Shown piece by piece: positions 27,241 through 38,018 of a stretch of DNA of 64,000 nucleotides. The position numbers and the translations under genes are program-made. Source of the stretch: Paraferrimonas sp. SM1919 (GTDB taxonomy: Bacteria; Pseudomonadota; Gammaproteobacteria; Enterobacterales; Shewanellaceae); NCBI RefSeq assembly GCF_010993985.1, contig NZ_WINH01000013.1, forward strand, positions 40,981-104,980, read 5' to 3'. The stretch's first letter is position 1; each line of letters starts with the position of its first letter. The notes under the pieces were generated by a model. The model was given only the letters and a program-made list of their open reading frames with translations. It searched no databases and had not been told where the DNA came from.

Positions 27241-27282
27241 TAAGCCGTCGTTACAGGCGGCTTAATAGCTTTAAAATTTTTT
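27241..27282 (+). terminator. Weak hairpin between the Ldh2-like and SDR genes
   Basis: Stem 27241-27247 with 27258-27264 (TAAGCCG / CGGCTTA); the T-run starts about 12 bp later. It may attenuate rather than stop transcription into the SDR gene. Confidence 0.4.
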
Positions 27283-27327
27283 ATATTTAGGCATGGCCTA
27301 AATAGCGACCAAACAAAGGAAATCATC

Positions 27328-28125
27328 ATGATCCTAGAAGGTAAAGTTGCCATTATTACTGGCGCAAACAAAATGAAAGGCCTTGGCCGAGCTATTGCAA
27401 TTAAAATGGCGGAGCAAGGCGCTAAAATCGCTTTAACCGGTCGTGCTAGCTCAAAAGCGGGTCTAGACGAAGTGGTTGAAGACTTACGTGCTCGCGGCGC
27501 AGACGCTATCGGTGTATGTGTTGACGTATCTAAATCTGACGAAGTAGAAGCAGCGATTGCTGAAGTTGCAGCTAAATTTGGTCGTGTTGATATCCTAGTA
27601 AACAACGCAGGTATCGGTGCGGGTTCTGGTATCCTATTAGAAAACTCTGAGCGTGACTGGGATGCTAACTACGCTGTAAACGTTAAAGGTACTTTCACTA
27701 TGTGTGCTGGCGTTATCCCACACATGGAAGCTGCTGGCGGCGGTTCAATCGTGAACGTTGCTTCTCTAGCGGGTATCGGTGCTTCTGTTGGTATGCCTTA
27801 CCCTTACATTGCCACTAAGCACGCACTGGTTGGCGCCACCAAAGCCATGGCACTTGAGTTCGGTTCAAAGAATATCCGTGCTAACGTGGTAGCACCAGGC
27901 GCTATCGCAACTGACATGCTTGCTGAAGCTTACGCGGCTATTGCTGAAGCGGAAGGTTGTACTGTAGAAGAAGCTGCAGCGCTAGAAAACTCTACTATCC
28001 CTGTAGGTCGCCCAGCTGAGCCTTCTGAAATTGCGGATGCCATCGTTTACCTAGCAAGCCCTGCTGCACAATATGTGACTGGTATCACAATGCCTGTAGC
28101 CGGTGGTATGTCGGCAGGCATTTAA
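27328..28125 (+). CDS. SDR-family (short-chain) dehydrogenase/reductase
   Basis: 265 residues. Classical SDR: glycine motif TGANKMKGLG (11-20, two residues longer than the usual TGxxxGIG), NNAG at 92-95, catalytic Ser 146, Tyr 160 and Lys 164 (YIATK), and the C-terminal PxxxAxxVxYLxSxxAxxxTG pattern. It oxidises or reduces a hydroxyl/carbonyl group with NAD(P). Codon use is biased as in the preceding Ldh2-like gene. Pairing of an SDR with an Ldh2 enzyme occurs in sulfolactate metabolism (slcC with comC), where the two invert stereochemistry; whether that applies here is unknown. Confidence 0.9.
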   Translation: MILEGKVAIITGANKMKGLGRAIAIKMAEQGAKIALTGRASSKAGLDEVVEDLRARGADAIGVCVDVSKSDEVEAAIAEVAAKFGRVDILVNNAGIGAGSGILLENSERDWDANYAVNVKGTFTMCAGVIPHMEAAGGGSIVNVASLAGIGASVGMPYPYIATKHALVGATKAMALEFGSKNIRANVVAPGAIATDMLAEAYAAIAEAEGCTVEEAAALENSTIPVGRPAEPSEIADAIVYLASPAAQYVTGITMPVAGGMSAGI

Positions 28126-28181
28126 AGACTAGGGTCTGGTGACCTCTTTATTTGCGGAACTTTATTACTAAAAAGTTGTCA

Positions 28182-28211
28182 AAAAAACCTCCATGAAGGA
28201 GGTTTTTTTAT
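28182..28211 (+). terminator. Rho-independent terminator after the SDR gene
   Basis: Stem of about 6 bp (ACCTCC / GGAGGT, loop ATGAA) flanked by an A-run and seven T. Confidence 0.9.
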
Positions 28212-28313
28212 ACAATTTGTGTAATATGTTCAGTATTAATACAATTTGTTCTGTTACACTGTAACTATCAGTTTATTAAGCTGAATTTTAATATTATTGA
28301 CTAAGGAGTCTTT

Positions 28314-28877
28314 ATGAAAAAGCTATTTGCAATGGTTGCTATGTTAATACTAGCAGGCTGTAGCTCTTTAAAAACTGCCCAAGATTACAACCCGGATGTA
28401 GACTTTAACAAATATAAAACTTATGCCTGGATTGTGGAAACTGAAGCGGATGCTCCTTACCACTTAGACGGCCTAATGGATGAGCGCATCCGCTCTTCAG
28501 TTGAGGCTCAACTTGCCCAAGATGGCTTTACCAAAGTCAGCACAGCCGAAGCCGATTTACTGGTGAATTATTTTACAAAAGTGGAAAAGAAAATGGACTC
28601 AACCACTTTCCATTCTAACTTTGGTTATGATCCATACTGGGACGGCTATTGGGGTTATGGTTCCCGTACTGGTATGAGCCACACCCGTGTTCGCGAGTAT
28701 AAAGTTGGTACTCTAATTTTAGATTTCGTTGATGCTTCTACTAAAAAGCTAATATGGCGTGGCAATGCCGCTGATACTGTTAAGGATAATCAAACACCAG
28801 CAGAAGCGACAGCTCAAGTAGTCAATGCGGTCACTGAAATGATGAAGCAATACCCACCTAAACCCGAAACAAAGTAA
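28314..28877 (+). CDS. DUF4136-type outer-membrane lipoprotein
   Basis: 187 residues. Lipoprotein signal MKKLFAMVAMLILAGC, with the lipobox LAGC giving Cys 16. The mature part begins with YNPDVDFNKYKTYAWI, the opening of DUF4136 proteins, and ends with a conserved LILDFVDASTKKLIWRGNAADTV. The function of the family is unknown. It has its own leader and terminator and so is a single-gene unit. A glycine/tyrosine-rich segment (about residues 105-120) may be surface exposed. Confidence 0.85.
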   Translation: MKKLFAMVAMLILAGCSSLKTAQDYNPDVDFNKYKTYAWIVETEADAPYHLDGLMDERIRSSVEAQLAQDGFTKVSTAEADLLVNYFTKVEKKMDSTTFHSNFGYDPYWDGYWGYGSRTGMSHTRVREYKVGTLILDFVDASTKKLIWRGNAADTVKDNQTPAEATAQVVNAVTEMMKQYPPKPETK

Positions 28878-28892
28878 GTTCTATTTAGGTAC

Positions 28893-28923
28893 AAAAAACC
28901 CGCTAATGAAAGCGGGTTTTTTT
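28893..28923. terminator. Bidirectional terminator between DUF4136 gene and murA
   Basis: Stem 28896-28904 with 28911-28919 (AAACCCGCT / AGCGGGTTT), A-run on one side and T-run on the other; the genes converge on it. Confidence 0.9.
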
Positions 28924-28946
28924 AGGTTTGTGTATTTTACAGAAAC

Positions 28947-30466
<1,520 letters not shown>

Positions 30467-30480
30467 TAAACTACCTTTAC

Positions 30481-30750
30481 CTAGCCTTTACTACTTATAA
30501 AAATATCCGTTAGGTCATATAGTTTAGCAAGTTTTAGCAAAGCTTCACTAGCACCTCTAAATGACATATTTACACCTTGCTGTTGCAAGTTTTGACGGCA
30601 TTCTATCAAGTAAGCCAAACCAGCACTATCTATTCTAGAAACATCACTTAAGTCTAGGCAGCAATCTGAATCAGGGATGTCAGTAATATCTTGTCGATTG
30701 GCGACATTATTTATGTCAATGTCACCATGCAATTTAATAATTTGTGTCAT
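30481..30750 (-). CDS. mlaB: STAS-domain protein MlaB
   Basis: 89 residues. Cytoplasmic STAS subunit of the MlaFEDB lipid transporter. The core DVSRIDSAGLAYLIECRQ is the STAS signature with the conserved serine. Its ATG overlaps the mlaC stop by 4 bp. Confidence 0.93.
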   Translation of the reverse strand: MTQIIKLHGDIDINNVANRQDITDIPDSDCCLDLSDVSRIDSAGLAYLIECRQNLQQQGVNMSFRGASEALLKLAKLYDLTDIFISSKG

Positions 30751-31385
30751 GATTTCGGCTTTAATTCGGTAGCACTTTTATCCAGCAACGTTTTTGACAC
30801 TTGCTCTATACCTTGCGCTTCTATTAAGGCGCCAATTTCTGACTGTTTTGAAGCAATTAAACTCACCCCTTCGGCAATCATGTCAAAGGCTCGCCAGGTT
30901 TCATTTTTAAGCTTTCTAACTTTGAAGCTAATTTTTATATCTGGTCGGCCTGGCTCTACAATGTTCACCGCTACTGAGACGATGTTGCTTGTTATCGGCT
31001 TAGTCGGCTGAAACTCCACTTTTTGATCTGTGTATTCGGTGAAGGCTTGCGCATACGTCATCACCATATATTGAGTAAATGCATCAACAAACTCATTGCG
31101 TTGTTGTTTTGATGTACTTTTTAGGTGACGACCTAAAACTTTATAAGATGCATATTTGGTATCGATATAAGGTAAAAGCTCTTCGGTTATAATGATTTTT
31201 AAATGATTAATATCCTTTGCGATAAGCGCTTTATCTGCTTCAAAGCGAGCAAACGTTCGCTCCGATACCTGCTGCACCAATTGGTAAGGATCCTTTTGCT
31301 CGGCCATACTGAGCTGTTCGGCATGAATCATCAATGACAGCAAAGATAGGGTTAACAACATGGCTACTTTAAAAATGCTTTTCAT
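30747..31385 (-). CDS. mlaC: Periplasmic phospholipid-binding protein MlaC
   Basis: 212 residues with a signal peptide (MKSIFKVAMLLTLSLLSLMIHA). It shuttles phospholipid between the outer-membrane MlaA complex and MlaFEDB. The Tgt2/MlaC family pattern (ITEELLPYIDTKYASYKVLG, then FVDAFTQYMVMTYAQAF) is clear. Confidence 0.95.
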   Translation of the reverse strand: MKSIFKVAMLLTLSLLSLMIHAEQLSMAEQKDPYQLVQQVSERTFARFEADKALIAKDINHLKIIITEELLPYIDTKYASYKVLGRHLKSTSKQQRNEFVDAFTQYMVMTYAQAFTEYTDQKVEFQPTKPITSNIVSVAVNIVEPGRPDIKISFKVRKLKNETWRAFDMIAEGVSLIASKQSEIGALIEAQGIEQVSKTLLDKSATELKPKS

Positions 31386-31390
31386 TTCAC

Positions 31391-31861
31391 TCAGTCCTCT
31401 GACTTAATGCTGAATAGGAATTGGCCAATTAAGTCTTCTAACACGATCGCCGAACGGGTGTCCTCAACCCTATCACCATCAGCCAGCATAGCAATATCGT
31501 CATCAACAAAACCCGGAGTCAATCCAAGGTATTGCTCGCCGAGTAAGCCAGCAGTTAATATGGATAAACTGCTGGTTTCGGGCAATGCCGAATATTGTTT
31601 ATCAATGTTCATAATAACCAGAGGCTGCAAAGTTTCAGGGTCAAGGGTTATGGATTCCACCCGCCCTATGACAACGCCGCCAACTTTAATTGGTGAACGA
31701 GTTTTTAAACCGCCAATATTGTCGAATATAGCGGTCAATTTATACGTTTGCTTATCGCTACCTATTTCACTGTTGGCAACTTTAATGGCGAGCACTAAGA
31801 ATGCACCAATACCGGCAAGAATAAATAACCCAACTAAAGCTTCTAATTTCCTTGAATTCAT
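31391..31861 (-). CDS. mlaD: MCE-domain protein MlaD
   Basis: 156 residues from the ATG at 31861, which has GGGAG 7 bp upstream and sits 1 bp after the mlaE stop. One membrane anchor (about residues 8-26) and an MCE domain (YKLTAIFDNIGGLKTRSPIKVGGVVIGRVESI) that forms a hexameric lipid ring on MlaFE. Confidence 0.95.
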   Translation of the reverse strand: MNSRKLEALVGLFILAGIGAFLVLAIKVANSEIGSDKQTYKLTAIFDNIGGLKTRSPIKVGGVVIGRVESITLDPETLQPLVIMNIDKQYSALPETSSLSILTAGLLGEQYLGLTPGFVDDDIAMLADGDRVEDTRSAIVLEDLIGQFLFSIKSED

Positions 31862-31862
31862 T

Positions 31863-32642
31863 TTAGCTCCCAAACATCATTGCTGTTAAAACAAAATCTA
31901 AACCTAAAATTGCAAGCGATGCATGAACTACCGTATCAGTTGTCGCTTTCGAGATACCTTCGGGATTAGGAATAGTGCTGTAACCTTTGTATAGCGCAAT
32001 CCATACTACCACCATAGCGAAGGCAAAACTTTTAATTAAACAATTTACTATATCTTGGCGCCACTCTACCGAGGCTTGCAGTATCGACCAGAATGTTCCG
32101 TGATCAATTCCTTTCCAATCCACGCCTACAAGTTGCCCCCCCCAAATACCAATCGCCACGAACATCATCGTAAGCAAAGGCATACTAATGAAGCCTGCCC
32201 AAAACCTTGGAGCCACCACTCTTCTTAACGGATCAATGGCCATCAGCTCCATACTTGATAACTGTTCCGTGGCTTTCATCAATCCTATTTCAGCCGTTAA
32301 CGCAGAGCCTGCCCGACCTGCAAATAAAAGCGCGGTAACAACCGGGCCTAGTTCTCGCAACAGGGATAATGCAACCATGGGACCAAGGCTATCTTCGGCA
32401 CCAAAGTCCACTAAAATGGTATAGCCCTGCAGGCTTATCACCATTCCAATAAATAATCCCGATATCGTGATAATTAATACCGACTGCACTCCAAGCACAT
32501 ACATTTGTCGAACCCATAGAGGGAAATTCTTGGAGAATTCAGGCCAAGCCCAAAGGGCTCGTTTTAACATTATAGTGGCCGCCCCAAGGGAGCCAACTTT
32601 ATCAATACCGCTACGACCAAGGCGAGCAACAAAATCAAACAT
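31863..32642 (-). CDS. mlaE: Phospholipid ABC transporter permease MlaE
   Basis: 259 residues, five to six membrane segments, with the MlaE-family stretch [37 protein letters not shown] run of eight G on the coding strand (32136-32143 on the plus strand) encodes part of IWGGQL and is a potential slippage site; the frame here is intact. It is coupled to mlaF by one base. Confidence 0.95.
   Translation of the reverse strand: MFDFVARLGRSGIDKVGSLGAATIMLKRALWAWPEFSKNFPLWVRQMYVLGVQSVLIITISGLFIGMVISLQGYTILVDFGAEDSLGPMVALSLLRELGPVVTALLFAGRAGSALTAEIGLMKATEQLSSMELMAIDPLRRVVAPRFWAGFISMPLLTMMFVAIGIWGGQLVGVDWKGIDHGTFWSILQASVEWRQDIVNCLIKSFAFAMVVVWIALYKGYSTIPNPEGISKATTDTVVHASLAILGLDFVLTAMMFGS
32136..32143. 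repeat. Homopolymer C8/G8 tract inside mlaE
   Basis: Eight C on the plus strand, reading as eight G in the mlaE coding strand. Loss or gain of one base would truncate MlaE. Confidence 0.85.
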
Positions 32643-33433
32643 TATTGTAATTCCTGTAAATAGTCCGCTGCTGGCATATGAAATGCTACTGGCCCATCGC
32701 CTGAACCAGCCAAAAACTGTTGAATTCTTGGATCATTAGTCGCTTTTAATTGCGCCGGTGTACCTTCTCCAATAATTTTTTTGTCGGCAACAACATAAAC
32801 ATAATCAGCGATAGATAAAACTTCTACAACATCGTGTGACACAACCACAGACGTTAAATCGAGTGCATCACTTAATTGTCTAATAAGCTGAGTGAGTACT
32901 CCCATAGAAATGGGATCTTGACCCGCAAAAGGTTCGTCAAAAAATAACAGTTGCGGATCTAGGGCTATTGCTCTTGCTAAAGCAACCCTGCGTTGCATAC
33001 CGCCTGAGAGTTCAGAAGGCATTAAATCTTTGGCGCCCCTTAGCCCTACGGCTTGCAGCTTCATTAATACCAGCTTTTTAATTAAGCTTTCACTTAACTG
33101 AGTATGCTCGCGAAGTGCTAAGGCAACATTATCAAAAACACTTAAGTCGGTAAAAAGCGCGCCACTTTGAAATAGCATGCTCATATCTTTACGTAATTTG
33201 AATAACTGTGCACGATCTAATTGCGACAGTTTTTGACCTAACAAAGTTACGCTGCCTGCATCGGGTATCAATTCGCCAGCCATCAACTTCAATAGTGTGG
33301 TTTTACCAATACCACTAGGCCCCATAATGGCTGTCACTTTACCCTTTAATACTTTCAGGTTTAAGCCATCAAAAATTTGCCTAGGACCACGACTAAAACT
33401 TAAGTTTTCAACCTCAACTAAGGCTTGTGCCAT
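32642..33433 (-). CDS. mlaF: Phospholipid ABC transporter ATPase MlaF
   Basis: 263 residues from the ATG at 33433, which has GGAGAGGGGG just upstream; a TTG ten codons earlier is unlikely. Walker [13 protein letters not shown] signature LSGGMQRR and Walker [14 protein letters not shown] are all present. With MlaE, D and B it moves phospholipids between membranes to keep outer-membrane asymmetry. Confidence 0.95.
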   Translation of the reverse strand: MAQALVEVENLSFSRGPRQIFDGLNLKVLKGKVTAIMGPSGIGKTTLLKLMAGELIPDAGSVTLLGQKLSQLDRAQLFKLRKDMSMLFQSGALFTDLSVFDNVALALREHTQLSESLIKKLVLMKLQAVGLRGAKDLMPSELSGGMQRRVALARAIALDPQLLFFDEPFAGQDPISMGVLTQLIRQLSDALDLTSVVVSHDVVEVLSIADYVYVVADKKIIGEGTPAQLKATNDPRIQQFLAGSGDGPVAFHMPAADYLQELQ

Positions 33434-33646
33434 ACTGCCCCCTCTCCTTGGAAAAATTCCCAATTGGAATATCAGACAACCTATATGCTAATCATCTGAT
33501 CATAAAGTATAAAAATTCTATCAGTTGACAATGATTATATCTAAAAATTCCATCATCTGGTGATATTGCTATGTCGTTAGGCTTCCATTTAACCTAATAA
33601 AAAGCGAAAATGCTCCCCTTTATTTGTTTCAGGATATAACGCAATA

Positions 33647-34618
33647 ATGCTGTTAATGGATCTTGGCCTGCTTAGTGCAGGGTTGTTATTACTCATGTTT
33701 AGTGCTGATAAATTTGTTTATGGGGCCTCTAACGTTGCCCGCAAATTGGGTTTATCACCGATGATAATTGGCTTAACCATTGTCGCTATGGGTTCGTCAG
33801 CCCCAGAGATGTTTATTGCTGCACAAGCTTCATTACAAGCGAAACCTGATACGGCCATTGGCAATGTCCTCGGTTCAAATATTGCTAATATTTGCCTTAT
33901 ATTAGGTATTACCGCTCTCATCAAAGCCATTAAAGTCGACTCCGCTACATTAAAAGTCGAACTTCCAATTATGCTTGCGGCATCAATGTTAGCCGCCTGG
34001 CTGCTAGTCGATGGCCATTTTCAGCGCCACGAAGCTTATATTCTAATGGCGGCATTCATTGCGGCTATGGGATACCTCATTAGCCGAGCCTTAACCCAGA
34101 GAAAACTAGACAAACTTGCCGATACTTCGCCTTTAGAACCAGAATTAGATTTACCCAGAAGCATTGGCTGGCTAATTTTTGGTATTGTATTATTGCCAAT
34201 AAGTGCCGATTTAATGGTCGATGGCGCAGTGGGTATTGCCAAAACTTTTGGCATCAGTGATTTGGTTATTGGCCTAACTATCATGGCCATAGGTACCTCA
34301 TTACCAGAATTAGCGGCCTCAGTTGCGAGCGTGTTAAAAGGTGAAGATGATCTTGCTATCGGTAACGTCGTCGGTTCAAACTTATTTAATATTCTCGCCG
34401 TACTGGCGATTCCTGGCTTGATTGCCCCTGGCGCTATTGATGCAGCGGCAGCCAGTCGTGATAACTATTTAATGTTAGCCAGTGCATTCTTACTTGTTGG
34501 TTTGCTAATGCTGAGTCGCCAACCAAGATCCATCAAGCGCTGGCAAGGTGGTTTATTATTAATATGTTTCCTTGCCTACCAAGGCGTACTATTATCCTCT
34601 AATACCCAGATTTCATAA
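33647..34618 (+). CDS. Calcium/sodium antiporter (YrbG family)
   Basis: 323 residues, about ten membrane segments in two homologous halves. Each half has the cation-exchanger alpha repeat: GLTIVAMGSSAPEMF (first) and GLTIMAIGTSLPELAAS (second). This is the YrbG/CaxA group of inner-membrane CaCA exchangers. It is divergent from mlaF and heads the kdsD-kdsC-lptCAB run, as in Escherichia coli. A second ATG at 33656 is possible. Confidence 0.92.
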   Translation: MLLMDLGLLSAGLLLLMFSADKFVYGASNVARKLGLSPMIIGLTIVAMGSSAPEMFIAAQASLQAKPDTAIGNVLGSNIANICLILGITALIKAIKVDSATLKVELPIMLAASMLAAWLLVDGHFQRHEAYILMAAFIAAMGYLISRALTQRKLDKLADTSPLEPELDLPRSIGWLIFGIVLLPISADLMVDGAVGIAKTFGISDLVIGLTIMAIGTSLPELAASVASVLKGEDDLAIGNVVGSNLFNILAVLAIPGLIAPGAIDAAAASRDNYLMLASAFLLVGLLMLSRQPRSIKRWQGGLLLICFLAYQGVLLSSNTQIS

Positions 34619-34629
34619 GGTTAACTCTA

Positions 34630-35604
34630 GTGAGTAATCAACAATTAAAACAATGGGGACGGACTGTCGTCGATATTGAAAAAGCTGCGTTAGAAAATTT
34701 GTATCAATATGTTGATTCAGATGAATTCGCAGCTGCCTGCAACCTTATCTTAAATGGTAAAGGTAAAGTCATCGTTATGGGTATGGGAAAATCGGGACAT
34801 GTTGGCCATAAAATCGCTGCGACTTTAGCGAGTACTGGCACTTCTGCCTTTTTTGTTCATCCTGGTGAAGCGGCCCATGGCGATCTAGGTATGCTCGATT
34901 CTCAAGATATTATCCTAACCATCTCTAATTCAGGTGAAGCCCACGAAATTCTCACATTAATGCCTGTCATTAAACGTTTAGGCTTACCTGTGATCGCTAT
35001 GACGGGTAACGAGAATTCATCTCTTGCTAAAATGGCTAACGTTCATTTGTGTATTGAGGTTCCAGAAGAAGCTTGTCCCCTAGGCCTTGCTCCAACCTCA
35101 AGCACTACCGCTACTTTGGTGATGGGTGATGCTATTGCGGTGGCTTTACTACAAGCCAATGGTTTTACTGCAAAGGACTTCGCGCTTTCACATCCAGGTG
35201 GCAGCCTAGGTCGAAAATTACTTATTCGTGTTTTTGACATTATGCATCAAGGCACACAACTGCCTATGGTTAAAACAACCGACCCAATTGCCGATGCTCT
35301 GCTTGAAATGTCCAACAAAGGCCTTGGCATGACGACCGTAGTCAATGGCGATGGCTCTTTAGCTGGTGTTTTTACTGATGGTGATCTTAGACGCATGCTT
35401 GATGGTGGCTTTAACCTTAAATCGGATAATATTGCCAGTGTGATGACCCCGGACTGCATCACCCTCACCGAGAACATATTGGCAGCCGAAGCTCTCAAGG
35501 TGATGGAGCAACATGATATCAATGGCATTATCATGGTTAATCAAAAAAATCAGCCAATTGGTGCATTGAATATGCTTGATATGGTTAAAGCTGGAGTATT
35601 ATAA
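34630..35604 (+). CDS. kdsD: D-arabinose-5-phosphate isomerase KdsD
   Basis: 324 residues with a GTG start (AAGGTTAACTCTA upstream). It converts ribulose-5-P to arabinose-5-P for KDO synthesis. An SIS domain (MGMGKSGHVGHKIAATLASTG, HPGEAAHGDLGM) is followed by two CBS domains in the C-terminal 120 residues. It is immediately adjacent to kdsC. Confidence 0.95.
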   Translation: MSNQQLKQWGRTVVDIEKAALENLYQYVDSDEFAAACNLILNGKGKVIVMGMGKSGHVGHKIAATLASTGTSAFFVHPGEAAHGDLGMLDSQDIILTISNSGEAHEILTLMPVIKRLGLPVIAMTGNENSSLAKMANVHLCIEVPEEACPLGLAPTSSTTATLVMGDAIAVALLQANGFTAKDFALSHPGGSLGRKLLIRVFDIMHQGTQLPMVKTTDPIADALLEMSNKGLGMTTVVNGDGSLAGVFTDGDLRRMLDGGFNLKSDNIASVMTPDCITLTENILAAEALKVMEQHDINGIIMVNQKNQPIGALNMLDMVKAGVL

Positions 35605-36153
35605 ATGGCTAGCACTTTCTATGGTGAAATAAATGAACAGGCCTGGGCTGCTGCGAAGAAAATTAAGCTGCTTATCTGTGATGTTGATGGTGTTTTTTCT
35701 GATGGTCGAATCTATATGGGTAACAATGGGGAAGAGTTAAAAACCTTCCATACCCGCGATGGCTATGGCGTTAAGGCTCTGCTTTCTACAGGGATTGACG
35801 TCGCGATTATTACTGGTCGCAAATCAGAAATTGTCAACAATAGAATGCAAGCACTTGGAATTAAACATATTTACCAAGGTGTGGATGATAAGCTCGTTGC
35901 CTATAATGACCTAATGACACAATGTCAGTGCACAGCCGACGAAGTCGCCTATATTGGTGATGATCTGATTGATTGGCCTGTGATGGAAATTTGTGGCTTA
36001 GGCGTTGCTGTTCATGATGCGCATCCGCTACTTAAACAAAACGCATTGTATTGCACCCATATCAAAGGGGGTGAAGGGGCCGTTCGCGAACTTTGTGATA
36101 TCATCCTACTTGCTCAGGGGAATTTTGAGCAAGCCAAAGGTCTGAGTATATGA
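35605..36153 (+). CDS. kdsC: 3-deoxy-D-manno-octulosonate 8-phosphate phosphatase KdsC
   Basis: 182 residues, HAD-family phosphatase that frees KDO from KDO-8-P. Motif I is DVDGVFSDGR; later GDDLIDWPVM is the acidic motif. The ATG follows the kdsD stop with no gap, and the end overlaps lptC by 4 bp. Confidence 0.95.
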   Translation: MASTFYGEINEQAWAAAKKIKLLICDVDGVFSDGRIYMGNNGEELKTFHTRDGYGVKALLSTGIDVAIITGRKSEIVNNRMQALGIKHIYQGVDDKLVAYNDLMTQCQCTADEVAYIGDDLIDWPVMEICGLGVAVHDAHPLLKQNALYCTHIKGGEGAVRELCDIILLAQGNFEQAKGLSI

Positions 36154-36707
36154 AACGTATTTTTGCCGTTTGTCTCTTTTGTGGATTATTAGCCTTTACT
36201 TTATACTGGCAGGCTCAGCTTAAGCGAGCGAATAGTGACGCAGCAGCTAATACCAGTATTCAGCCCGACTTTATTGCGACGGGGTTAACCAGTGTTACGT
36301 TTACGGCAAAAGGGTTTAAAGAAAGCCAATTAAAAGCCGATTATATGGAACACTACCAATCTCTAGATATGACTAACTTTGAGAAACCTTTGGTTTATAT
36401 TTACCCGAATAATGGCAGTTCCCAATGGACAGCAACCTCTGCCCAAGGAACATTTAATACCGATACTCAAGTGCTATCACTCTCTAATCAAGTTATCATA
36501 CAAGCCATTGAACCAAATGAACCAATTCAGTCTCTTAGCAGTCAATACTTAGAACTAAATTTAGACACCATGATAATCTCTAGCCAGCGAAAAGTAGATA
36601 TTTATGGCAGCAACTACCACCTCACTGGTGTTGGTCTATACGGTGATTTAGAAGCAAATTATATTGACCTCAAACAGCAAGTTAATGGTACTTATGAAGC
36701 ACAATAA
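36150..36707 (+). CDS. lptC: LPS export protein LptC
   Basis: 185 residues. A single N-terminal membrane anchor (about residues 3-20) and a periplasmic beta-jellyroll domain that receives LPS from LptBFG and passes it to LptA. Starts MKRIFAVCLFCGLLAFTLYWQ. Its order before lptA and lptB is conserved. Confidence 0.92.
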   Translation: MKRIFAVCLFCGLLAFTLYWQAQLKRANSDAAANTSIQPDFIATGLTSVTFTAKGFKESQLKADYMEHYQSLDMTNFEKPLVYIYPNNGSSQWTATSAQGTFNTDTQVLSLSNQVIIQAIEPNEPIQSLSSQYLELNLDTMIISSQRKVDIYGSNYHLTGVGLYGDLEANYIDLKQQVNGTYEAQ

Positions 36708-37209
36708 ACAACTTTTAATCCTATTGATTTGGGCAATTTTCAGCTCAAGTTCGGTGGTGGCGGCGACACAAGACTTTTTACAGCAAGTAAAAATAGCGGC
36801 AAGCAAGCAGCGTGGTGATATTAAAAATAATAAGGTTATCTTTTTTGGTCCTGTCACTATCACCCAAGGTTCTATCAAACTCAATGCCGACCAGGTCGAA
36901 GCGGTTAACCAGGAACAGAGTAATAACTCAATTTTAATTGCCACTGGTAAACCTGCGACTTACAGCCAAACCATGGAGAATGGCACTATTGCGACAGCCA
37001 GTGCTAATTCTATTCGCTATGATCTAGCAGCCAAAACCCTGACCATGTCTGGTGATGCGCAATTGTCACAAGATGAAAGCCAAATTAAGGGTGAGGTTAT
37101 CACCTACAATATTGAAACCCAAGAAATTCAAGCTGAAGGTAATGGTAACAATGACAGTCAGGTGATCACTATCATCCAACCACAACAGCTTTCCCAAGAG
37201 AAACAATAA
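36694..37209 (+). CDS. lptA: LPS transport periplasmic protein LptA
   Basis: 171 residues from the ATG at 36694, overlapping lptC by 14 bp; an ATG at 36685 is also possible, and TTG 36664 less so. A signal peptide (LLILLIWAIFSSSSVVAA) precedes the OstA/LptA jellyroll (INLNADQVEA-type strand, then TASANSIRYDLAAKTLTMSGDAQLSQDES). It forms the periplasmic bridge for LPS. Confidence 0.93.
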   Translation: MKHNKQLLILLIWAIFSSSSVVAATQDFLQQVKIAASKQRGDIKNNKVIFFGPVTITQGSIKLNADQVEAVNQEQSNNSILIATGKPATYSQTMENGTIATASANSIRYDLAAKTLTMSGDAQLSQDESQIKGEVITYNIETQEIQAEGNGNNDSQVITIIQPQQLSQEKQ

Positions 37210-37944
37210 ATGCAGAATCCTTCAGTACTTAAGGTTAATAGTCTAGCCAAAGCATACAAGGGTAGGCAGGTCGTTAAAGATGTCAGCTTAGAAGTCGCTG
37301 CCGGTCAAATTATTGGTCTACTTGGTCCTAATGGTGCAGGCAAAACCACCACCTTTTATATGGTAGTGGGACTTGTCAAAAGTGATAAGGGTTCTATTGC
37401 TATCGATGGCTTAGATTTAACCCTAGAACCAATGCATATTCGATCTCGACAGGGAATTGGCTACTTACCCCAAGAGGCCAGTATTTTCCGTAAACTGAGT
37501 GTCACCGATAACATCATGGCGGTTTTGCAAACTAGAAATAGTTTAAGCCCGCAACAACGCCATGAAGAGCTAGAGCATTTATTAGAAGAGTTTTCTATTA
37601 CTCATATCCGTGACAGCCTAGGTATGAGCCTTTCGGGTGGTGAACGCCGTCGAGTTGAAATTGCTCGAGCATTGGCTGCTGATCCAAAATTTATTCTGCT
37701 TGATGAACCCTTTGCCGGTGTTGATCCAATCTCTGTTGGTGAGATCAAGAATATTATTCAACAACTTAGAGACCGTGGTTTAGGGGTATTGATCACTGAC
37801 CATAATGTTCGTGAAACCCTTGATGTGTGTGAAAGGGCTTACATTGTTAGTGCCGGTTCGTTAATTGCTCAAGGCAGCGCTGATGAAGTTTTAGCCAATG
37901 AACAAGTACGAGCTGTGTACTTAGGTAATCAATTCAAGCTATAG
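37210..37944 (+). CDS. lptB: LPS export ABC transporter ATPase LptB
   Basis: 244 residues. Walker [11 protein letters not shown]-loop [12 protein letters not shown], signature LSGGERRR and Walker [14 protein letters not shown]. It powers LptFG. The ATG follows the lptA stop with no gap. Confidence 0.97.
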   Translation: MQNPSVLKVNSLAKAYKGRQVVKDVSLEVAAGQIIGLLGPNGAGKTTTFYMVVGLVKSDKGSIAIDGLDLTLEPMHIRSRQGIGYLPQEASIFRKLSVTDNIMAVLQTRNSLSPQQRHEELEHLLEEFSITHIRDSLGMSLSGGERRRVEIARALAADPKFILLDEPFAGVDPISVGEIKNIIQQLRDRGLGVLITDHNVRETLDVCERAYIVSAGSLIAQGSADEVLANEQVRAVYLGNQFKL

Positions 37945-38018
37945 TTAGTTTATATTACCTAGTAAACCCATCAGTCATTCAAGGCTATGACTCATTAATA
38001 GGGAAGTTAAGTCGTATC

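Noticed and set aside
33434..33463. Longer MlaF beginning at a TTG
   Set aside because: The ATG at 33433 has an excellent ribosome binding site and matches the usual family N-terminus.
36664..36693. Longer LptA beginning at a TTG
   Set aside because: It would place polar residues before the signal peptide and overlap lptC by 44 bp; the ATG at 36694 gives a normal signal peptide.
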